Shown: positions 57,830 to 64,000 of the stretch, one piece after another
Position numbering within the stretch: position 1 is the first letter of the stretch
Layout of the letters: every line of letters starts with the position of its first letter
Source: Mytilus californianus
Taxonomy: Eukaryota; Mollusca; Bivalvia; Mytilida; Mytilidae
Length of the DNA: 64,000 nt
Reading direction: 5' to 3'
Assembly (NCBI RefSeq): GCF_021869535.1
Contig: NW_026262690.1
Span: forward strand, 61,698,995 to 61,762,994
Translations under genes and position numbers: made by a program
The notes under the pieces: generated by a model
The model's database searches: none
The model's input: only the letters and a program-made list of their open reading frames with translations
Told to the model about the DNA's origin: nothing

Positions 57830-57948
57830 ATTTAATACGCAAGGTGCGCGTTTCGTCCACACAAGACTAACCAGTGACGCTCAGATCAAAAAAGTACGAA
57901 AGCCAAAAACAAGTACAAAGTTGAAGAGCATTGAGGACATATGGACTG
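57830..57948 (-). mobile_element. R5 element fragment with decayed hammerhead
   Basis: On the minus strand, GTCCTCAATGCTCTTCAACT, GAGCGTCACTGGTTAGTC and a ribozyme-like segment, then GCGTATTAAATTTTAAACC. Same order as 62690-62800. Confidence 0.6.
57837..57880 (-). ncRNA. Hammerhead ribozyme motif, decayed core
   Basis: CGTCA stem I half, CTGGTTA instead of CTGATGA, stem II GTCT/GGAC (one G-U pair) and GAAA intact, but ACC in place of the GTC cleavage site. Predicted inactive. Confidence 0.5.
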
Positions 57949-58641
57949 AGTTTCGCATGCACATCTCTTCTGTAAGAGTTCTCACAATAATACATGTGGA
58001 AAATATAACGAAAAGAATTTATATTATTAGCAACCATTTGAGTCCTTAGCATGTAAAGTTACTTTAAGAATAAAATGATTTTATTTCCTCGTGTTCAGGT
58101 TTATACATCAAAATCAGGTCAAACATTGATGCATATATATTATCTATAACACAGTTGCACATATTAATACATCATATTCGTGTCCTATGGACAGGCTAAA
58201 ATCACAGGAAAACCTGTTATTTTCTTCAAATCTAGTTTCCAGTATAGATGTTTAAAGAAGGCGACACGAAACAGACTAGATAACATATAAATATTAAAAT
58301 AAAACACTAAAGAATAACAATACATGTTTAGTTATGCAATAGTCTATTAAACATAAAATCGATGATAGTGCCGGTAAAGACAATATTCAAATATCTCACT
58401 ACATTGCTAAATTGATAACCTTTTAATAATTGGTTTATTCAAACGAACAATAAGTTCATACGAATCGTATCTTAATTTGTTCCTGGTAGAAAAATTAAGT
58501 CCATTTATAAGTAAAATTTCTACTGGTACAGCCAAACCTCTAACCCAAATCTTTGTATCTTTCAAAGACTTTAGTAAAGATTTTAAGTAAAGGTGGTAAT
58601 GAAATCCTTGAATATAACATCACCACAGAGACAGACACATC

Positions 58642-58990
58642 TGGTGTCGTAAATGTGGTACCGTTTAAGTTATTACTACCACGATACCTCTGCGGGTGGA
58701 CTGATAGTACAGTATCACCAGTCCAGTAGCCAGTATTTGCAGAAAATGTGGATATTATTCTATCTAAATTTGTTGTCAATAAATTTCGAAATCATTTCAA
58801 ATGATGGAATGTATCACCTTCATGCATAGCTCTGATTCCTTTTTCAAGTTTTGCATCACTTTTTGGCCATTTCTGGTTTTATCAGCTCTCCAACGTTTGT
58901 ATAAGGTTTTAGACATTCAACGATTTGGCCTTGAACATTACTGAATAGACATTAATTGTCGGAATGCGCATCTGGTGCAGGAAAATTATT
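58642..58990 (+). mobile_element. Retrozyme-like element, family 2, one monomer bounded by cleavage-site sequences
   Basis: The insert begins CATC/TGGTG at 58638-58646 and ends in a hammerhead whose cleavage site GCATC/TGGTGC is at 58972/58973. The unit between the two sites is 331 bases. The body contains TATCACCAGTCCAGTAGCCA, GTTGTCAATAAATTTCG and CAGCTCTCCAACGTTTG. It lies inside PLE-C coding sequence. Confidence 0.6.
58934..58978 (+). ncRNA. Hammerhead ribozyme, second family
   Basis: Stem I ACATTA (58935-58940) with TGGTGC (58973-58978), five pairs including G-U. CTGAATA (58941-58947) replaces CTGANGA. Stem II GACA/TGTC has loop TTAAT. GGAA replaces GAAA. Stem III is T-GCGC-A, then TC and the cleavage site. 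The fold is complete, with two core substitutions. Confidence 0.6.
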
Positions 58991-59009
58991 ACCGCATATG
59001 CTGTTAATG

Positions 59010-59100
59010 CAGGAAAGTTGAGCTATAGTTGTTAATTTCTGTGTCATTTGGTCTCTTATGGAATTTTGTCTCATTGGCAATCATACCACATCTTCTTATT
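59010..59100 (-). repeat. R2 terminal fragment
   Basis: CTATAGTTGTTAATTTCTGT, GTCTCATTGGCAATCATACC and ACATCTTCTTATTTT, as at 555-664. It directly follows the family 2 retrozyme-like element. Confidence 0.65.
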
Positions 59101-59842
59101 TTCATAGTTTGTAAATATACACACTGTAAGAAAGGGTGAAAACATTGCCGTTCAGAAAAGGAAAATAATAATAGGGAAGAAAAATTCGTAGACAACAGTA
59201 GTATACCGCTGTTCAATAGTCATAAATCTTAGTTCAGATTTCCGTTTGAAACCGAAGTATCCAAATCAAGAAAAGAACAATAATTGCTAAATAGATTAAT
59301 CTAAAGTAAGTTCCTTAGTGTATACTTTCACAGTTAAGCCAAAGTAGTTGTCTCATTGGCAATACACCACATATATTATTCTATATTTAAAACATTTATA
59401 TAAAATATAAAGATGAAATTTGATTGCAAATGAGACAACTATTTAAAAGAGTCCAATGAAGCGGATTTAAGCAACTATAGATCACTGAACTGTCTCCTAC
59501 CGTATAGTTAGCAATAAAAGTCCCCGACGTGACAAAATAGGAAAACTTTCAAACGAAAAACGAACGGTCTGATTAATAACAAAACAATTAACCAAAACAC
59601 AAAGATGACAGACAGAAACCAACAACCACTGAATCAATGATTCCTGACTTGGCATTCGAATGTATAATGCTTGTTGTTATTATAATTCTTTTTCTATTGA
59701 AGCGGCAAAAAGTGAAATAATCATACATTTTCTGACACAAAACTCGCTAGTAAACTGTAATAACTTATAACACATGCATACTAAAAGGAATAGCCATTAA
59801 TGAATAACATTTGCCTGTTTTACCATGCTAATAATATACTGT

Positions 59843-60115
59843 ACGCTAGACGCGCGTTCTTATACAAAAAACTAGGTGACGCTCGAATAAAAAAAGTTTA
59901 AAAGCCGAATAAAGGACGAAGTTGAAGAGCAGTGGAGACCTAAATTTCGGAAAGGTTTTGTCGAATACAGCCAAGGTAATCTATTCCTGGAGTACAAAAT
60001 ATAATAACATTAGTATATCAAACAAATCAAAGTTTTGTAAACAGTTCATTTATGAATATGACCATACCAATGATAATTTACGCCAATACGGAAGTGCTGA
60101 CTACTGGGCTATCAA
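59843..60115 (-). mobile_element. R5 element, nearly full monomer, on minus strand
   Basis: On the minus strand, GATAGCCCAGTAGTCAGCAC, ACTGTTTACAAAACTTTG, CAGGAATAGATTACCTTGGC and CACTGCTCTTCAACTTCGT, then the ribozyme remnant and TAGCGTAC. It gives the order of the R5 body. Confidence 0.65.
59845..59884 (-). ncRNA. Hammerhead ribozyme remnant
   Basis: CGTCA and the cleavage region CGCGCGTC/TAGCG remain. The CTGATGA box and stem II are destroyed by substitutions. It is recognised by position in the R5 element. Confidence 0.5.
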
Positions 60116-60580
60116 AACACATGCAATTTTATTTTTTAAATTTACGTTCTGTTTAACTTGTCACTTTTCACTTAGCCACTTAGAGTTTTTATTAAGTGCA
60201 TATCCCCCATCCTTGTGTATTTAAATACTAATATGTCAAACTTTTACACAAATTTACAAAAGATTAAAAGTACACAGAGAATTTTTACTTATTAATATAT
60301 AGAATTGAATTTCAAAATTAGCCTGATAACTTTTTTAGTAACTATAATTATTGCTTGATGGTATTGTAATTTATATGGGTCACTGCCACAGTTGTATCTA
60401 AATGTCAACTTACTTCTTGTTTGAAGAAAACAATTTACTTATACATTTTCAATTAAAACATTTATGTTTGAATTAACCTTTACTTTTAATAGAATAGTTG
60501 AAAGAAACCATCAATTTTAATCTTCTAAAGCATCTGATTACAAACTACGAATTATTTTGGTTTGTTCACATGCATCTCTC

Positions 60581-61555
60581 CCTATTCTACGACAGTAGCA
60601 TAACAGTACAACAAAAAAATCTAACTCAAAATCTATTGGAAATGGTTTGACTTATCAGATCGACACGAAGCACAAAATCATTATTAAAAAACAAAAACAC
60701 TCAGTACCGATCTAATACTTCTCGCTTGTACTGAACGATAGTGCAATGCCAATTTCAAGTAATAAGTACAAATGGATCAAATCTAAGTTTACCTCCTCTA
60801 TTATATCAATATCACGTTAAAAATTAGAATTTGATATCCAATTTGTAATAAGGTTTTAACAGGTACTGGCAAATTTTCGAAATCAAATCTTTGTATCGAT
60901 GGTAAAAGTCAAAATTTCAAAACCCAAAACACATCCATAAACAAATTATTACATACAGTGTTATGCCATTTTGATATCAAAATCATTCATGTTTTATTTT
61001 GAACAAAATAAGAATTTAGGACATATACCAAATCTTCTATCTTAAGATCCTACTTTGTCTCTTTTCAAAATATTTTCCTAAATTTATTTTGCGTTTGTTT
61101 GAAGGTATCTCAGACTTTGATAAACCTATAAGCAAGCGATTTGAAAACAATAAAAATAGCCATTTAAAGAACAAATAGTAGAAAGAAATCACTTTTATAA
61201 TATATTGGAATTGAAGTTTGTGCTAAATGTTCTTTTTCAATTCTTACTTGATTAATAGTCATTATTAACGAAACTGGACTAGAATGTATTCAGAGTTGGC
61301 ATTTATCTTTAAGTCACCGTTTGTCATGTTTCAGAGTTAGCTCTTCACAAAATAGCAGCTTTTCGGGGACCCTCAGGCAGATTTCACTCCCATACAGTAA
61401 ACCTACAGTTGATGAAGTTTTCGTACAGATATCAATACAGCACACGGGCTAATACAGAAAAAGCTGCACATCAGAGGGTTTTACAGTGTTTCGTTTCTAT
61501 TATGTTTACCCTTGTATTTATATCTACCTAATGTTTACTACATATAGAAAATGTA
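60581..61555. other. Mostly unrecognised; decayed R1-like phrase at 60585-60670
   Basis: CTACGACAGTAGCATAACAG and TATTGGAAATGGTTTGACTT resemble the middle of R1. The remainder shows no gene. Confidence 0.3.
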
Positions 61556-62205
61556 TACTATATACGTACTCGCACTATGAATTACAAATTTATTTTGTAA
61601 AAAAAATGATTCTGTACTCCTAACAACAAAATTATTATATTTAAATTTAGCTGTCTACGTTACTTTATTTAACATCATTTTGTCCAAGGTTAAAGTTGTC
61701 TTTTTGACATTGAATCATCTTTTTTATTTATATTGTGTCACAGATCAAATTTATTCGTTCAGTGTATATTTACTTTTTTTGGGGGTATTGTCTTTTTGAT
61801 CGAGTTAAGCCATTTCAATTGATATTTTATTGTGTGTCTTTTTATGTTGTGATATTATACCACTGTTTCAGGTTAGGGTGAAGGTTGGCGCCTGTTAAAA
61901 GTTTAAACCCGCTGCATTTTTATGCACCTGTCATAAGTCAGAAGCCTGTTGTTCAGTGGTTGTCGTTTGTTGGTGTGGTTCATAAGTGTTTCTCGTTTCT
62001 CGTTTTTTATATAGATTAGACCGTTGGTTTTCCTGTTTGAATTGTTTCACACTAGTCTTTTTGGGCCCTTTATAGCTTGCTGTTCGTTATAAGCCAAGGT
62101 TCCGTGTTGAAGACCTTACTTTGACCTATAATTGTTAACTTTTTACACATTGTGACTTGGATGGGTAGTTGTCTCATTGGCACTCATACCACATCTTCTT
62201 ATATA
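61556..62205 (-). repeat. R1 repeat, copy D, inverted
   Basis: The complement of R1: GAGTTAAGCCATTTCAATTG, CTGTTTCAGGTTAGGGTGAA, GTTTAAACCCGCTGCATTTT and TTGTCTCATTGGCACTCATA, ending ACCACATCTTCTTATAT. A TA-dinucleotide run (62203-62222) follows the end. Confidence 0.75.
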
Positions 62206-62467
62206 ATATATATATATATATACGGTATGTACTATCAACGAAAAAAAAAAAAAAAACCTTTGTTGTTGGTATCAAATTCACAATTTTTTTCAACACTATT
62301 TGTGTTGGCGTCTTTGTTTGATTCACTTACATGTTTGTTTAAAAGTTTTTAGTCAGTTGTGTTGTATGTCTGTTATGTATATTTACACACTTTTGGATGC
62401 TGGATTTATGTCACTTTAACCTATTATGTGTTTGGGTTTTTCGTCCAATTTTGTCAATATAACAAGT

Positions 62468-62580
62468 CTATAAACAACTGTCATACAAGTAATACGTATT
62501 ACGAGCTATAAAACGCGGTTTAGGCCAACATTTTCTTCGAAAAATGCCTGTACTAAGTCAGGAATACTGCAGTTGTTTTT
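62468..62580 (-). repeat. R4-related repeat, degenerate
   Basis: ACTGTCATACAAGTAATACG, ATGCCTGTACTAAGTCAGGA and ACTGCAGTTG match the complement of R4 blocks CTTGTATGACAGT, TTGGTACAGGCATT and ACTGTCATATTC. Confidence 0.45.
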
Positions 62581-62619
62581 CGCTTATTCTGTTGATTGAA
62601 AGCGTTTGATTTTATATAT

Positions 62620-62815
62620 TTTCTTATCCCAGGAATAGATTACCTTAGCCGCATTTGGCACAACTTTTTGGAATTTTGGGTCCTTAATGCTCTTCAACTT
62701 TGTACTTGCTTGGCTTTATAACTATTTTGATCTGAGCGTCACTGATGAGTCTTATGTAGACTAAACGCGCGTCTGGCGTATTAAATTATAATCCTGGTAC
62801 TTTTGATAACTATTT
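62620..62815 (+). mobile_element. R5 element fragment with hammerhead, plus strand
   Basis: AGGAATAGATTACCTTAGCC, GGAATTTTGGGTCCTTAATG and CTCTTCAACTTTGTACTTG lead into the ribozyme. TAAATTATAATCCTGGTACT and TTTGATAACTATTTAC follow, the start of the next unit of a tandem arrangement. Confidence 0.65.
62737..62778 (+). ncRNA. Hammerhead ribozyme, one core base changed
   Basis: Stem I CGTCA (62737-62741) pairs with TGGCG (62774-62778). CTGATGA is 62742-62748, stem II GTCT/AGAC with loop TATGT (62749-62761). TAAA at 62762-62765 replaces GAAA. Stem III C-GCGC-G, then TC with cleavage after 62773. Only the G of GAAA is changed. That G is a catalytic residue in hammerheads. Confidence 0.75.
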
Positions 62816-62902
62816 ACGGACTTCACAGTTTGAATTTGTTTTTGAGTTCGGTATTTTTGACCGTAAGGGTTAAAACTAGTTAAAGATATCAGCCTTAAAA
62901 GT

Positions 62903-62950
62903 TGATACCACAGACGCGCGTTTCGTCTACATTAGACTCATCAGTGGCAA
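62903..62950 (-). ncRNA. Hammerhead ribozyme with intact catalytic core
   Basis: On the minus strand: CTGATGA (62944-62938), stem II GTCT (62937-62934) with AGAC (62928-62925) and loop AATGT, GAAA (62924-62921), stem III C-GCGC-G (62920-62915), TC, with cleavage predicted after the complement of 62913. All conserved core bases are present. Stem I (GCCA with TGTGG) is short and has a bulged U. Confidence 0.75.
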
Positions 62951-63430
62951 ATCAAATACGAAGTAATACAGGATACTTCATGTTGCAAATGATAAATACC
63001 TAACTAGACTATGAACGTATTTTGATGCGTATGATTTAGTTTTCATTTTTTTTTAAAAGCTCCGTGTTTTGTAAAGATTTGAAACGGGATATCTTCAATC
63101 GACCAAAAACTGGAAGAAAGTTTATAGGTCACATATTATCATAAAAAAAAATATTCAAGAACCATAAGAGCTAAGGCTCCGCAGCTATACCTATAAAAGA
63201 ATAATAATGGTTAATTTTTTTCGATTTACACTTCGAAGGGACTTTTTACTTCATAAAGAAAATTAATTGCATTACCACAAATTAAGTATTTCGTCGGAAA
63301 AAGTCTTGACTGCGAAAAGCTGAGTTCAGGTACTATTTCCAATGTCTGACTTCCGTTAGTATAGAATAAAGAGATGTCTGCAGATTAATTTCTTACTTTA
63401 CTTGAAGAATAATTTAATAAAGGTGTTAGG

Positions 63431-63535
63431 AACTGTCTGTTTCTGGAACGGCCTTGGTATAGATTCCAAATGAGCTGTATTGACCAATGCAGCTAACCTC
63501 GAATCTATAACAGGTCAATACAGAAACAGTCAGTT
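63431..63535. repeat. Complex inverted repeat
   Basis: AACTGTCTGTTTCTG (63431-63445) pairs with CAGAAACAGTCAGTT (63521-63535) apart from one mismatch. TATAGATTC (63458-63466) pairs with GAATCTATA (63501-63509). CTGTATTGACC (63475-63485) pairs with GGTCAATACAG (63513-63523). The pairings are partly exclusive. Confidence 0.65.
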
Positions 63536-63545
63536 AATAACGCTA

Positions 63546-64000
63546 TGAATTCATAAGTTGTTTAGCTTAGAAGGAAAAATATATGTACCAAGAATTTACC
63601 ATTGACCATAGAAAATTCAGTACAGATGAATGATGGATATCCATGAGTACTTAAAATTCTGCATTCGCTTTTTATCGTACTTTTATAGCTTTTCAATTAA
63701 ATTTGAACATTATGATGATACTTTGTACTTTTCGTTATGACATCAATAAAACTAAACAGAAACATATGTTTAAAACCACAAAAATCATTATAAATCAGAA
63801 TTCCACGTTGGTAGTTACAATGAAATCCATCAAGTGATATTTTTTTTAGTTATCAATTTCACAATAAACAACCCAATAGTCAGTGCTTTGGTACTGACAT
63901 GATTTTTAACAAACTTTACTTAAATTTGTCGTTCAAAAAGGAAGAAATTATTAAGAGCTAAGGTTTCAATTCCCTCAGGCAAAATTGACCTGAGCTGCAT
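63546..64000. other. Stretch without recognised feature
   Basis: No gene or shared repeat noticed up to the window end. Confidence 0.3.

Larger units (their letters stand above)
57290..59330 (-). mobile_element. PLE-C copy interrupted by R4, R5, a hammerhead element and R2
   Basis: 57290-57440 and 57950-58455 are the 3' region seen at 46050-46735. 58455-58640 and 59106-59330 are degenerate codons (SSLLLFSFSERQCFHPF, matching the FPIVN block and its downstream region). Two inserts break it: 57440-57949 (R4 and R5) and about 58640-59105 (a hammerhead element plus R2 end). Alignment to the 46-47 kb copy gives the insertion points. Confidence 0.55.
59370..60560 (+). repeat. Diverged direct duplication, copy 2 (contains R2 and R5)
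   Basis: 59400-59660 is an R2 copy, 59843-60115 an inverted R5 element with ribozyme remnant, and 60180-60560 the shared unknown segment (GTTTGAAGAAAACAATTTAC, CATCAATTTTAATCTTC). It parallels 51960-52850, 7.4-7.7 kb away. Confidence 0.6.

Overview
The window is AT-rich eukaryotic DNA, dominated by decayed retroelements and short interspersed repeats. It has no operons, no long intact host gene and no bacterial signals. Several repeat families resemble ones I know from marine mussels (Mytilus and relatives), so a bivalve genome is the best guess. That assignment is inference from repeat content; no host marker gene is present.

Layout. 0-5 kb holds three short single-membrane-pass ORFs, two of them tandem paralogues (1762-1932 and 2111-2284, minus strand) and one on the plus strand (4676-4867). 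6.0-14.2 kb is one old minus-strand non-LTR retrotransposon (LINE-A). It has been split by four later insertions: a second LINE, a short repeat, a 1-kb repeat and an element with terminal inverted repeats. 15-33 kb is a patchwork of Penelope-like reverse-transcriptase remnants (PLE-A and PLE-B), R1/R2 repeats, a foldback element carrying a tRNA-derived SINE, and two candidate small host genes (18.1-18.7 kb and 23.17-23.53 kb). 37-39.6 kb has a PLE copy lying between two blocks of the same 33-36 bp minisatellite. 43-47 kb holds further PLE copies and a SINE. 47.1-51.0 kb is an L1/Tx1-like LINE (LINE-C), truncated at its 5' end within a PLE remnant. 52-63 kb is again repeats, including a diverged direct duplication (about 51.96-52.85 kb and 59.37-60.56 kb).

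Most notable: several short repeats contain hammerhead self-cleaving ribozyme motifs. One copy (62903-62950, minus strand) keeps the whole conserved catalytic core. A second family with different stem sequences occurs at 58934-58978. There the element is bounded by two cleavage-site-like sequences 331 bp apart, the layout expected of a retrozyme monomer. Three PLE families, two of them with recognisable conserved 3' regions, could in principle have supplied reverse transcriptase for such non-autonomous RNAs. That partnership is inference. Almost all coding sequence here is broken by stops and frameshifts, so the region reads as a retroelement graveyard with at most a handful of small expressed genes.
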